In this document: positions 52,836 to 61,144 of the stretch, piece by piece
Layout of the letters: the number at the start of each line of letters is the position of its first letter
How positions within the stretch are numbered: the first letter of the stretch is position 1
Assembly (NCBI RefSeq): GCF_026130175.1
Contig: NZ_JAIGNI010000035.1
Span: 1-61,144, forward strand
DNA from: Lyngbya sp. CCAP 1446/10
GTDB lineage: Bacteria > Cyanobacteriota > Cyanobacteriia > Cyanobacteriales > Microcoleaceae
Length of the DNA: 61,144 bases
Direction of reading: 5' to 3'
Notes under the pieces: generated by a model
Told to the model about the DNA's origin: nothing
Seen by the model: the letters and a program-made list of their open reading frames with translations, nothing else
Databases searched by the model: none
Translations under genes and position numbers: made by a program

Positions 52836-53948
52836 ATGGATTTACCAGCAAAAATTATTAATATTTTGATTGTCGAAGATGAATTATTAATCGCTAAAAA
52901 TTTATCTAAAAAATTAGAAAAATTGGGATATCAAATCGCCGACATCGTTTCTTCTGGAGTCGATGCCATACAGCGCGCAGCCGAAATGAGACCAGATTTA
53001 ATTTTAATGGATATAGTCATCAAAGGCGACATTGATGGCATAGAAACAGCAGCAATAATCAATCAAAAATTAGATATCCCAATTATCTATACAACTGCCT
53101 ATGCCGACGACGAAACTTTGCAGCGAGCCGAAAATACTGGTTCTTATGGCTACCTCCTCAAACCGTTTAAAGAAAGAGAGCTACACGCCACCATTAAAAT
53201 AGTGCTGAGTAAACATCAAGAAGCAGTTAGGCTGCAAAAAATAATTACATTGGCAGCAGCAAAGAGCGAAAATAGAGCGCGATTTATTTCAATGGCATAC
53301 CACGATTTAAATACTCCGTTGACTACCATACAGCTATCGGCTGAAATGCTGGAAGATAGCGAATTGCAGAGAACGCCAGGAAGTACAAATAAAAATGTCG
53401 CTCGCATCAAAAAAGCCGTCCGCAATATGAGCGAATTGCTGGAGGATATTTTAATGCTCAGCAAAGCCGAATCAGGCAAACTTTCCTTGAATTTAAATCA
53501 GCTAAATGTAACGGAGTTCTGCACCTATCTTTTAGAAGAACTACAACCGCTCGTCACCGACAAACACCTGGTAACTTTCCGCGCCCCAAAAGAGCCACTG
53601 CACGCCAATCTCGATGCAAAATTGCTGCACAACCTCCTGACTAATTTGCTTTTAAATGCTATTAAATATTCTCCAAATGGCGGCAATGTCAGTTTAGAAT
53701 TAAGCTGCGAAAACCAGCAAATATTTTTTTCCGTTCGAGATGAAGGAATTGGGATGACAGCGGAATATCAGGGGAGATTATTTCAGCAGTTTGAACGGGG
53801 TGCTAATGTAGGCAATATTAAAGGATCGGGGTTGGGACTTTGCATTGTTAAACACATAGTTGATCTGCACGGGGGTACAATAAGTGTGGAAAGTGCGATC
53901 GACAAAGGTACTACATTTATTGTCGCGCTGCCTTTTCTTAGTCATTAG
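52836..53948 (+). CDS. Response regulator-histidine kinase (REC-HisKA-HATPase)
   Basis: This 370-aa protein has an N-terminal receiver (about 8-125) with phospho-acceptor Asp59 in LILMDIVIKG, acidic pocket VEDE, Thr/Lys switch residues in IIYTTAYAD and YLLKPFKE, then HisKA with His156 in MAYHDLNTPL and HATPase with NLLLNAIKYSP, DEGIGM and GSGLGLCIVKH. Receiver-first hybrids act as relays controlled by another kinase; the CBS-PAS kinase directly upstream is the likely donor. No DNA-binding output is present. Confidence 0.93.
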   Translation: MDLPAKIINILIVEDELLIAKNLSKKLEKLGYQIADIVSSGVDAIQRAAEMRPDLILMDIVIKGDIDGIETAAIINQKLDIPIIYTTAYADDETLQRAENTGSYGYLLKPFKERELHATIKIVLSKHQEAVRLQKIITLAAAKSENRARFISMAYHDLNTPLTTIQLSAEMLEDSELQRTPGSTNKNVARIKKAVRNMSELLEDILMLSKAESGKLSLNLNQLNVTEFCTYLLEELQPLVTDKHLVTFRAPKEPLHANLDAKLLHNLLTNLLLNAIKYSPNGGNVSLELSCENQQIFFSVRDEGIGMTAEYQGRLFQQFERGANVGNIKGSGLGLCIVKHIVDLHGGTISVESAIDKGTTFIVALPFLSH

Positions 53949-53983
53949 TCATTGGTCATTGGTCATTAGTCATTGGTCATCAG
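53938..53983. repeat. Heptameric tandem repeat (GTCATTA/GTCATTG)n
   Basis: Six 7-bp units begin inside the last codons of the REC-kinase gene, so the repeat supplies the protein's final SH residues and stop. Confidence 0.85.
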
Positions 53984-54024
53984 TGATATGATATCCGATC
54001 GTCGCATTATTCTTGTATTTCATT

Positions 54025-55221
54025 TTAAGCAAATCTATTGGGAGACAAAATCTCGTTAAGCGAAGCTATCCCGCTCTTAATCGCCCAATCTTTTGATCCT
54101 GCTGCCGAATCAGCAAATCGCTCAGCTAAAGCAGGTACAATCGCCAAAGGATTGCTCAAACCCGAAAAAACGTGCAATCCAGGGCGAGAACCAATTTCCC
54201 CAACTATGGGGAGCTTATCCGCGCTAAATGCCACAATACAATCGTGCCAAGTTGCGGGTAAATCGGCCAAAGCTGGCAAAACCTTGCCGATTCCGGCACG
54301 AATTGCGGTTTCGCTGGTTTCGCGATCGACTTTAGCATTCAAATCGCTCAAAGTTCGAGACAATTGCCCGATCCGCAAACTGCCATCATTAAATTGAATT
54401 GCACCAGCATCTAAAATCGGTGGTAACAACTCATTACCCGGTTCATCCCACAGAAAATTTACCTCAATTTTACTCGATTCAGCTTCCAATTCAAAACGTT
54501 TTAATACCGCGGGCATCACCAAAGTCCTGAGTTTCAAATCGACAGGTTCAGTCTCCAAAATCTCGGCGCGACTAAAATAAACTCCCGCAGAAATGCCAGC
54601 CGCCTTGAGCAAAGTTCGACTCCAACCTCCAGCACAAATCACCGCATTTTCGCAAGCATAACTTTCGTGTACCGTCTTGACTCCCGAAATCCGATTTCCC
54701 TCTGCTATTAAACCAGTTACTTCAGCAATTTTTATAGTTCCTCCCAACCGCGCAAACCCTTGACAATAAGCTATATTTGTGGCTGTCGGGGAAATGTGAC
54801 CGTGACGCACAGTTAGAGCTCCGGCGATCGCACTTTTATTCAGTAAAGGTTCCAACTCGCCAGCTTCTGCAACGCTCAAAAGCTGCGGAGGTATCGCAAA
54901 ATGCGCGTAATTTTCTACTATTTTTTCAATATCAGCGTCCGCATCAATTGTCAGCAACAGATCCAACTCGCGAAACTCAGTATCAGCGTCTAATTCCGCC
55001 GATAAATTGCGGTGGCGTTCGATACCTTCCCGACACAATTGACGAGTTAAATCAGTCGTGCCAGACCAATAAGCTAAGCCGCCATAACTAAAACGAGTCG
55101 CATTTTGCATGGTAGCATCTCGCTCCAAAAGCAGCACAGCAAAACCTTTTTTTGCCAGTTCGTAACTCAGGGCTGCACCCGTAATGCCACCGCCAACAAC
55201 AATCCAATCGTAACTTTTCAT
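54025..55221 (-). CDS. FAD-dependent oxidoreductase (DAO family)
   Basis: This 398-aa flavoprotein has a Rossmann motif at the start (WIVVGGGITGAALSYELA) and a second FAD contact, NAVICAGGWSRTLLKAAG. The C-terminal motif LHVFSGLSNPLAIVPALAE is that of D-amino acid/sarcosine oxidase-like enzymes. It probably oxidises an amine or amino acid; the substrate cannot be told. ATG at 55221 (MKSYDW) was preferred; TTG at 55227 is in frame. No membrane segment. It is convergent with the signalling cluster and not part of it. Confidence 0.88.
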   Translation of the reverse strand: MKSYDWIVVGGGITGAALSYELAKKGFAVLLLERDATMQNATRFSYGGLAYWSGTTDLTRQLCREGIERHRNLSAELDADTEFRELDLLLTIDADADIEKIVENYAHFAIPPQLLSVAEAGELEPLLNKSAIAGALTVRHGHISPTATNIAYCQGFARLGGTIKIAEVTGLIAEGNRISGVKTVHESYACENAVICAGGWSRTLLKAAGISAGVYFSRAEILETEPVDLKLRTLVMPAVLKRFELEAESSKIEVNFLWDEPGNELLPPILDAGAIQFNDGSLRIGQLSRTLSDLNAKVDRETSETAIRAGIGKVLPALADLPATWHDCIVAFSADKLPIVGEIGSRPGLHVFSGLSNPLAIVPALAERFADSAAGSKDWAIKSGIASLNEILSPNRFA

Positions 55222-55431
55222 GAGCAACTCAAAGGGAAGGAAAATATCATGCTTAGATTTTAGCTTAGGTTGTTTCGGAACAGGCCCAAAAGTCTCTACC
55301 TACAGAAAGAGGTGATGCGCGATCGGCATAACTGCAACTTACACCCCTTGGGAGATGTTACCGCAGGCACATTTTTTGTTCAATAGTAGCAATTACAGAC
55401 AGCACAAAATTAGAAACACCACAGAGGTTTT

Positions 55432-55710
55432 ATGAGTATCGACAAACCGGGCAAAGATATGCGCCGTACTGTCAATCCGGGCGATCGCATTTCCGACGAA
55501 CCGCAAAGCATCGAAGAAAAAGCTCAGCAATTAGCAGTTGACCACGTGCCCGACATCACGGGAGATGTAGTTACAGTTCCAACTTATGTGATCGTAGAAG
55601 AACCGGACGGGGAAAAGAAAGCTTTGCACCACGTCAAAGACGCCGAGGAAATTTCCGACGTAATTCGACAGGCCCGCGTTGACGAAAATGGCGAGCGAAT
55701 TTGGGATTAA
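55432..55710 (+). CDS. Small conserved hypothetical protein
   Basis: This 92-aa acidic soluble protein begins MSIDKPGKDMRRTVNPGDRI and contains VVTVPTYVIVEEPDGEK and EEISDVIRQARVDENG. I recognise no domain. A GAGG lies five bases before the ATG. It precedes the DUF2231 gene by about 50 bases and may be co-transcribed, perhaps in a stress-related unit. Confidence 0.75.
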   Translation: MSIDKPGKDMRRTVNPGDRISDEPQSIEEKAQQLAVDHVPDITGDVVTVPTYVIVEEPDGEKKALHHVKDAEEISDVIRQARVDENGERIWD

Positions 55711-55762
55711 GCTCAATCCAATAAAACTGGCTTTGTAGGTAGAAAACTTATCGCTAGAAATC

Positions 55763-56302
55763 ATGGAAACAAATCAAACAAATAGTACGCCCTATCCCAA
55801 TATTCCGCCGATTCTAGAAAGTGACGACACAGAGTATCGCGACGCCGGCATTACGAGTACAGTTTCAGTTGCAGGTCATCCCCTCCACCCAGTGCTGATC
55901 GTGTTTCCGATCGCCTTTTTAGTCGCAGCCGCCGGTACAGATATCGGTTATTGGCTGACAAGCGATCCATTTTGGGCGAGAGCTTCGGTTTGGCTGATTG
56001 GTGCAGGCTTTGCTGCGGGGATTTTGGCGGGAATCACGGGCTTTTTAGATTTTACGAGAATTAAAAGAGTGCGCGATCGCAGTGCCGGTTGGTTGCACAT
56101 GGGCGGCAATGTGGCGGCTCTGGTACTTTCGCTGATTAACCTGGTGTTGCGCCAAGGAAATGCTGCTGAGCCGATCGTCTTTACAGGTTTAGCACTGTCG
56201 GTCGTCGTTGCCAGCTTGCTGGGCGTTACAGGCTGGTTCGGCGGCGAACTAAGTTTTCGCCACAAAGTCGGTGTTATCGGCCCTAGCAGTCAAAATATGT
56301 AG
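55763..56302 (+). CDS. DUF2231 membrane protein
   Basis: This 179-aa protein carries the DUF2231 hallmark GHPLHPVLIVFPIA and four membrane helices, with conserved GFLDFTRIKRVR between helices 2 and 3 and GWLHMGGN at the start of helix 3. The family often occurs near haem or stress proteins, but its function is unproven. The N-terminal 35 residues are hydrophilic. Confidence 0.9.
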   Translation: METNQTNSTPYPNIPPILESDDTEYRDAGITSTVSVAGHPLHPVLIVFPIAFLVAAAGTDIGYWLTSDPFWARASVWLIGAGFAAGILAGITGFLDFTRIKRVRDRSAGWLHMGGNVAALVLSLINLVLRQGNAAEPIVFTGLALSVVVASLLGVTGWFGGELSFRHKVGVIGPSSQNM

Positions 56303-56350
56303 GTTTCTGAGCGTTTTTAGTAGAAACTTCAGTCCGTCTTCATAGGTGGA

Positions 56351-56695
56351 TCATGAAGGAATTGCATTCCCAACGCTCGAACCTAAAGATTGTCCCAGCC
56401 AATTCAGATAAGCCTCGCTGCCAGCGATAATGGGAATAGCAATAATTTCGGGAACTTCATAGGAATGGAGTTCCTGAACTTTTGTTTTTAAAGCCTCAAA
56501 TTTAGCCAAATCAGTTTTAATCACCAACTGCCACTCCGACTCGGCATGAATCTCGCCTTGCCAAGTATAAATCGAGCGAATTGGCGACAAACTAACACAA
56601 GCAGCCAGCTTGTGTTCAACTAGAGTTTTAGCGATATTCTCCGCATCCGCCTCCGATGCAGCAGTTACCAGCACCAACCCAAAATTAACAGTCAT
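56351..56695 (-). CDS. cutA: CutA divalent-cation tolerance protein
   Basis: This 114-aa protein is of typical CutA length. Motifs are VTAASEADAENIAKTLVEH, KLAACVSLSPIRSIYTWQGE, and HSYEVPEIIAIPI. CutA forms very stable trimers; the copper-tolerance name is historical and function is uncertain. ATG at 56695 was chosen; the frame to 56743 adds translated spacer. Confidence 0.95.
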   Translation of the reverse strand: MTVNFGLVLVTAASEADAENIAKTLVEHKLAACVSLSPIRSIYTWQGEIHAESEWQLVIKTDLAKFEALKTKVQELHSYEVPEIIAIPIIAGSEAYLNWLGQSLGSSVGNAIPS

Positions 56696-56735
56696 AAGGA
56701 TTTTAGATCCGATATCAACGGATTTGATACTACCA

Positions 56736-56775
56736 ATTACCAATTACCAATTACCAATTACCAATTACCAATTTT
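56736..56775. repeat. Heptameric tandem repeat (CCAATTA)n
   Basis: About six units lie between cutA and the pentapeptide-repeat gene and slightly overlap the latter's 3' end, encoding its last residues. Confidence 0.85.
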
Positions 56776-57664
56776 TAACTTCCGAAACTTCCCAAGAATT
56801 GACTTTGCACGCCCCAGCTAAGGAAAAGTAGCGCCTAGTGGATTCGGGCAAAATAGCTCCAGTCAACAAAGCATTATCTAAATTGGCTCCTATTAACGTC
56901 GCCTCGCTCAAATCTGCCGCCATCAAATCAGCTTGACACAGCTTTGCCCAATTCAGATTTGCCCCGATCAAACAACTTCCTCTAAACTTAGCCCCAGTTA
57001 AGTTTGCTCCCGCCAATTTAACGCCCCGCAACTGAGCCGCACTGAAATTTGCTCCCGCCAAATTCGAGCCTTCCAAATTAGCTCCCATCAGTTTAGCTTC
57101 GCTCACATTAACGCCGCTCAAATCTGCACCGCAAAGATTCACGCCTGTCAACTGCGCTCGTCGCAGACTGACTCCGGTTAATTGAGCTCCAAAAAGTTTG
57201 GCACTGTTGAGCTTTGCACCGTAAAGGTTTGCCCATTTAAAATTAGCTCCCGTCAGATTTGCGCCGAGGAAGTTAACTAATTGCAAGTCGGCGCTGCACA
57301 AATTGGCATTCCACAACACAGCACTCCGTAGGTTGGCGCTGGTTAAAGTTGCGCCGCTTAACTTTGCTCTCGGTAACTTTGCTTTTACCAAAAAAGCTCC
57401 GCTCAAATTAGCTTTTGTCAAATCTGCGTCTGAGAGTTGGATTTCGCCCATTTTGGCAAAACTCAGATTTGCTCTGTGCAGCAGTGCGCCTTTGAGCGTT
57501 GCTTTGGTGAGAAATGCTCTGCTGAGGTTCGCCCCGGAAAGATTAGCTCGCGAAAGGTTGACTCCGATTAAGATTGCTCCGCTGAGGTTTGCCCCGCCCA
57601 GATCGGCTCCAGCAAAGTCTCTTTGTCCTTTTTCGTAATTGTTGAGCAGTTCGCTAACTTCCAT
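56765..57664 (-). CDS. Pentapeptide-repeat protein
   Basis: This 299-aa protein is built almost entirely of A(D/N)LXX units from about residue 17 to 280 (AGADLGGANLSGAILIGVNL and onward), predicting a right-handed quadrilateral beta-helix. The short N-terminal cap MEVSELLNNYEKGQRDF is typical of cyanobacterial members. No signal peptide. Function is unknown; DNA-gyrase mimicry is known only for some members. ATG at 57664. Confidence 0.93.
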   Translation of the reverse strand: MEVSELLNNYEKGQRDFAGADLGGANLSGAILIGVNLSRANLSGANLSRAFLTKATLKGALLHRANLSFAKMGEIQLSDADLTKANLSGAFLVKAKLPRAKLSGATLTSANLRSAVLWNANLCSADLQLVNFLGANLTGANFKWANLYGAKLNSAKLFGAQLTGVSLRRAQLTGVNLCGADLSGVNVSEAKLMGANLEGSNLAGANFSAAQLRGVKLAGANLTGAKFRGSCLIGANLNWAKLCQADLMAADLSEATLIGANLDNALLTGAILPESTRRYFSLAGACKVNSWEVSEVKNW

Positions 57665-57916
57665 AGGGCCTGATACCTTCTCTGATTGGGGAGTTCGATC
57701 GAGAAATCTTTAATCTTCAGGTTGTTTCAGAAATTCTACTGTTACAAAAATTAGACTGTTTTAGCGTTGGCATCAAACCGTATAACTTCTGTTAACATTA
57801 CTTTCTGTTCAAACGCGATCTCTTAATAAAGATTTTATATTGTTCTCGCGGTAGAGATCGCCCTTTCGGTATGTTTGAATTAAAAGTTAATCTTTCGTGA
57901 CATAGATAGTCATTCC

Positions 57917-60433
57917 TTAGCGATCGACATTAATCCGCAACTTTAGCCTCAGCGCGCCCTTGAATCCTGCGGGAGGTTGCCAGGAGTTCAAGGCTGCCTT
58001 GAGACTCTCAATGGCGTCTGTTGCTTGCAGCGTCGAGGTTTGAGTGTCGTTAGCGAAGCCCTCGAAGAGGATCGCGACTTTCACAACGCGGCCGTTTTGT
58101 ATGGATAAATCCCACACCGTCTCGCCGCTAACCGCCGCTGGGAGATTAACAGATCGCAGGTATTGATTCAGAGAGGCGATCGCCCCAGCATCCAACCCTT
58201 GGGCGCTGACTACTTGCAAGCGAGCAGCAATTTGCTGCGGGGGTGGCTCGCTGTAAGGGGCTGGCAGCGCGCGAGGAGCTGGCACTGGCCGTGCAAAATT
58301 GGGAGTCGAGTTCGAGCTGCGAGTGCCACCTCTCGTTTGGTCGCTCTCCTCCCGCTCGAAAATACCGTCATAGCTGACACCCTGCGGCAATTCGACAGGC
58401 ACTTGCACGCGACGACGAGATCCATCTGGTTCGACTCGCACTTCTTCGCTCACAGCCACAAAAGCCGTGTATTCCGACAGCAAGTGATAATTTAGAGCAG
58501 TATTAGTCACAGCTTCCACCAGAGATTTAGTCTCGCCGCCAAACATTTGATTCATTAAATCTTGAATGCGCGATCGCCCCCAAAGTTGAGCTACCGCCGA
58601 ATTTCCAAAATCTGTAACATTTGCTGTGACTGACGTTGACTCCCGTTGTCGCACGCCGCCGGATTGAGCAAAATTCACAGGTAAAATCTGCTCGTAAGCT
58701 TTGCCGCCCGCTTGAGTGCCGCGGATGCGAAGTTGGCCGTTTGTTCGATCGCTCTTTTTGCCAAACAACACCAGCGGCTGACTCGCAAACAAATCCGGTG
58801 GTGCGATCGGATAAATCTCCGGTTTTTCCCCCACTCCTTCCCAACTAATTTGAATATTAGTCAATACCGGACTATTAATTTGACGAAAAAACTTTTCTGC
58901 CGCTGCTGCTGACGGTTCATCTTGACGAATTACTTGAGACGTGCCTCTTCCCACTTGAGCCAAACGGTTGAGTAAAAACCGATTCACCGAACCGCCGACA
59001 CCAAAACTATAAAGTCGATTTCCCGGTTTCAGGCTCTGCTGCACCTGGGCCAGCACTTCTTTTTCATTACCAATATAACCATCGGTAATCAGTACAATAC
59101 TCCGCAGCGTTCCTGTTTTTGTCGCCGGAAACTTCATCACGGCTTGAATGCCGTTGAGCAGTTCAGTGCCACCGTTAGCCTGCAAAGCGTCGATATAATT
59201 AATTGCCCTTTGTCGATTAGCTTCTGTATTCGCTAAAGGAGTTGTTGAAAGCGCTTTTGCAGTGTTGGCAAAATCAATAATAGTAAAAGTATCCTTGGGA
59301 TTGAGTCCTTGAATGAAGCGGCGCATCAACTCCTTAGATTTTGCCAGCGGTTCGCCCTGCTGAGAACCGGAAGTATCCATCAAAAACACAACATCTTTCG
59401 GTACAATTTCATTAGTTTTGTAGTTTAAGGCGGGAATCAAATAAGTAGCAAAATGACCGCCGCGTTGGTCGGATTGACTCAGGACTGTGGCGCGAGTATT
59501 TTCGCCGGCTACTCGATAGCGTAGAATTAAATCTTTATTGGGAATTGTGTCAGAATTGGCTAGTTGGACGCGCACAGTATTGCCGCTGCGGTCAGTGGTA
59601 ATTTGATGGGAAGTAGAGCGGACATCGCCGATCGCAACTCCGGCATCGATTTCTACCAAAACAGCAATATCGTGACCAGAGCGCGTGTTTGGAGGCAAAA
59701 CAGGCGGGTTAATGCGATCGGCATCGGTGGTATTTTGCGAAATATAACGCGGCCCAACCACTGTGGGAAACACAAATTCGTAATCGCCATCGGCAAATTT
59801 GAGACTCTCGGTGTAGCGAATCGTAACTTCAATCTTTTCTCCCGGTTTGATATTAGCTAGAGACTGAGTAAAAATATTATCGCGTTCTTGTTCCAATAAA
59901 CCCGCTGTTCTGCCTTGCTGACGAGCTTTTTGGTAAATTTCCAAAGCTTCATCGCGCCGTTTGATATCAGCTTTAATAGTGCGATCGCCGATTTTAATTT
60001 CCATGTCATCCACCGCCGCTTCATCGGGCAGGGGAAATACATAAACAGCTTCTAAAGATTCGGGGAAAGGATTTTCAAACTTCTGAACAACTTCGACGCG
60101 GGAGATATTGCCGGCTATTTTGGCTTTAACTTCAGTCCGTTTGAGAGGAAAGACTTGCTCTGTGGCTGTATTTTGAGTTTTGACGAACAAACCGCCGACT
60201 GGACAGCGAGTTTCGGGCGATCGGGCTTCAAGCTTGCAATTAACATCGTTACTAGCGAGGATTTTCGGCGGCCCAGACGAATAATTTTGCCCAGGAGCAT
60301 TTGCCAGCGCCGCATTGGGAGCGACGAGCCATGCACCGCACTCGTTAGCGAAGCCCTCGAAGAGGATCGCTGCGAGCAATGCGATACCACCAGAAAGCAA
60401 CCGTTGAGGGGATAGAACGCAGACAAACTTCAT
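57917..60433 (-). CDS. VIT and VWA domain secreted protein
   Basis: This 838-aa protein has an N-terminal hydrophobic signal (about 12-45), a VIT domain (about 90-220; VEVVQKFENPFPESLEAVYV), and a VWA domain (about 347-530) with intact MIDAS DTSGS (353-357). A disordered Pro/Arg/Ser region and a C-terminal domain follow (WDLSIQNGRVVKVAILFE). VIT-VWA proteins mediate metal-dependent binding at the envelope. No LPXTG-type sorting signal is seen. A 28-bp sequence occurs identically in the signal peptide and near the C-terminus, each encoding ILFEGFAN. ATG at 60433. Confidence 0.9.
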   Translation of the reverse strand: MKFVCVLSPQRLLSGGIALLAAILFEGFANECGAWLVAPNAALANAPGQNYSSGPPKILASNDVNCKLEARSPETRCPVGGLFVKTQNTATEQVFPLKRTEVKAKIAGNISRVEVVQKFENPFPESLEAVYVFPLPDEAAVDDMEIKIGDRTIKADIKRRDEALEIYQKARQQGRTAGLLEQERDNIFTQSLANIKPGEKIEVTIRYTESLKFADGDYEFVFPTVVGPRYISQNTTDADRINPPVLPPNTRSGHDIAVLVEIDAGVAIGDVRSTSHQITTDRSGNTVRVQLANSDTIPNKDLILRYRVAGENTRATVLSQSDQRGGHFATYLIPALNYKTNEIVPKDVVFLMDTSGSQQGEPLAKSKELMRRFIQGLNPKDTFTIIDFANTAKALSTTPLANTEANRQRAINYIDALQANGGTELLNGIQAVMKFPATKTGTLRSIVLITDGYIGNEKEVLAQVQQSLKPGNRLYSFGVGGSVNRFLLNRLAQVGRGTSQVIRQDEPSAAAAEKFFRQINSPVLTNIQISWEGVGEKPEIYPIAPPDLFASQPLVLFGKKSDRTNGQLRIRGTQAGGKAYEQILPVNFAQSGGVRQRESTSVTANVTDFGNSAVAQLWGRSRIQDLMNQMFGGETKSLVEAVTNTALNYHLLSEYTAFVAVSEEVRVEPDGSRRRVQVPVELPQGVSYDGIFEREESDQTRGGTRSSNSTPNFARPVPAPRALPAPYSEPPPQQIAARLQVVSAQGLDAGAIASLNQYLRSVNLPAAVSGETVWDLSIQNGRVVKVAILFEGFANDTQTSTLQATDAIESLKAALNSWQPPAGFKGALRLKLRINVDR
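58048..58075. repeat. 28-bp repeat, copy 1 (C-terminal)
   Basis: CGTTAGCGAAGCCCTCGAAG plus AGGATCGC, identical to 60343-60370; encodes ILFEGFAN on the minus strand. Confidence 0.92.
60343..60370. repeat. 28-bp repeat, copy 2 (signal peptide)
   Basis: Identical to 58048-58075 and in the same frame; lies within the hydrophobic N-terminal segment of the VIT/VWA protein. Confidence 0.92.
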
Positions 60434-60717
60434 AGTTATTTTTTTAGCAGACTTGAGGTGCTCCGTTTACCATGACTTTACCATTGCCGAAACGTTCCTG
60501 AGTTAGCTGTTCGGGAAACATGACAAGCAGACCTGGGTGGATTTTAGATTAAAGATTAAAGAAATGACTCCCTAGGCGCGGGCTGGGGACTGGCATTTGT
60601 ATTGAGGTCGGTTTGGGCGATCGTCCGCGAAGCCAATGCTGAATATTGTATGATAGTGAGATAGCTTAAATAATTCTCACATCAACCTCTAAACCTCTAA
60701 TAAATTAAAAATGTCAT
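60434..60717. other. Spacer without recognised features
   Basis: AT-rich, with AAAGATTAAAGA-like and CTAAACCTCTAA direct repeats near 60540 and 60688. No gene is seen. Confidence 0.5.
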
Positions 60718-61061
60718 GAGTTTTATCAACCCCAAAACCAAATTTGCTTTTAAAAAAAATATTCGGCTCGGATGACAGTAAAAACATTTTAATTAGTTTT
60801 TTAAATGCTCTCCTATACGAAGCACAGCCAGTCATCGAAAATTTAGAAATTATCGACCCCTATTTAGCTCCAAACATTAAAGGTATCAAAGACACTTACC
60901 TGGATGTAAAAGCCAAGATTAATGGTGACAAAACTGTGCTCATTGAAATGCAGGTTTTGAATGTAGAATACTTTCAGCAGCGGGTTTTGTATAATGCAAC
61001 TAAAACATATTCAATGCAGCTAAGGAATGAAAATTTAATAACTTTAGCGTTGGTTAAATAG
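60718..61061 (+). pseudogene. Frameshifted, truncated Rpn-family (PD-(D/E)XK) nuclease/transposase
   Basis: Frame 1 from ATG 60718 reads MSFINPKTKFAFKK, the classic start of cyanobacterial Rpn-type proteins (family Rpn/PDDEXK transposase, usually about 250-300 aa). At an A8 run near 60753 the frame is lost; the next frame continues IFGSDDSKNILISFLNALLY, DTYLDVKAKINGDKTVLIEM, QVLNVEYFQQRVLYNATKTY and stops after LALVK at 61061. The nuclease core residues (D in TYLDVKA, E in VLIEMQ) are present, but one base too many at the A-run and loss of the C-terminal half make it a pseudogene. Confidence 0.85.
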
Positions 61062-61144
61062 TCGGCACTGCACGATAATTCCATTTTGGTAGATATTCAT
61101 CAAAAATAATTTTCATTGTTTCTTTAAATCCATTAGCTACTTTT
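61053..61144 (-). CDS. 3' end of a minus-strand gene, possibly a transposase (partial)
   Basis: On the minus strand the frame entering from the window edge reads KVANGFKETMKIIFDEYLPK then WNYRAVPTI and stops at 61053. It overlaps the truncated end of the Rpn remnant, as expected if a mobile element inserted there. The ending resembles insertion-sequence transposases, but 29 residues are too few for a firm call. Confidence 0.4.

Overview
The window looks like chromosomal DNA of a filamentous cyanobacterium, most plausibly the Microcoleus/Oscillatoria group. The grounds are the many GCGATCGC (HIP1) octamers, heptameric tandem repeats in almost every long spacer, a high load of short palindromic repeats, and the gene content (CHASE2 cyclase, cyanobacterial CoaT/CoaR, CHAT proteins, DUF2862, Uma2, pentapeptide repeats). 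I see no rRNA, tRNA or CRISPR array. All family calls come from reading motifs; no database search was run.

Layout. 0-9 kb: a small conserved protein, a DppB-like permease, a secreted Asn/Pro repeat protein, a membrane-anchored unknown, an ABC-2 permease and ATPase, and a tandem GNAT acetyltransferase. 9-19 kb: a two-domain PPK2 kinase, a YdcF-like membrane protein, glutaminase, a CHASE2 class III cyclase, a FecR-domain protein, a DUF2862 protein and an ArsA-like ATPase. 19-22.5 kb: a Uma2 protein, a 4 x 76 bp tandem repeat and an EF-G-like GTPase.

22.9-37 kb is the accessory core. It holds two caspase-like (CHAT) loci. Locus 1 is a plus-strand operon: TPR-CHAT, an unknown protein, and a HEPN protein. 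Locus 2 is on the minus strand: TPR-CHAT, a 124-aa protein, and a protein with two C-terminal membrane helices. Locus 2 resembles the CATRA (caspase and TPR-repeat-associated) conflict systems. Between them lie the cobalt exporter coaT and its sensor coaR, with an intact 20-bp-spacer promoter, and a patch of decay that fuses a broken copy of the locus 2 membrane protein to a broken MoeB rhodanese tail.

37-54 kb: alaS, then a structured intergenic segment (candidate ncRNA), then a signalling cluster. The cluster comprises a coiled-coil protein, a membrane protein with a longin/roadblock-like segment plus BON and OmpA domains, a Ras-like GTPase, a PAS histidine kinase, a PAS/GAF adenylate cyclase sharing its N-terminal module with the kinase, a CBS/PAS/GAF kinase, and a REC-histidine kinase. 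54-61 kb: an FAD oxidoreductase, small membrane and conserved proteins, CutA, a pentapeptide-repeat protein, a VIT/VWA protein, and a frameshifted Rpn-type nuclease/transposase remnant cut by the edge of another element.

The candidates most worth following are the two CHAT loci, the longin-OmpA/Ras GTPase/PAS kinase operon, and the unassigned structured RNA at 40.7 kb.
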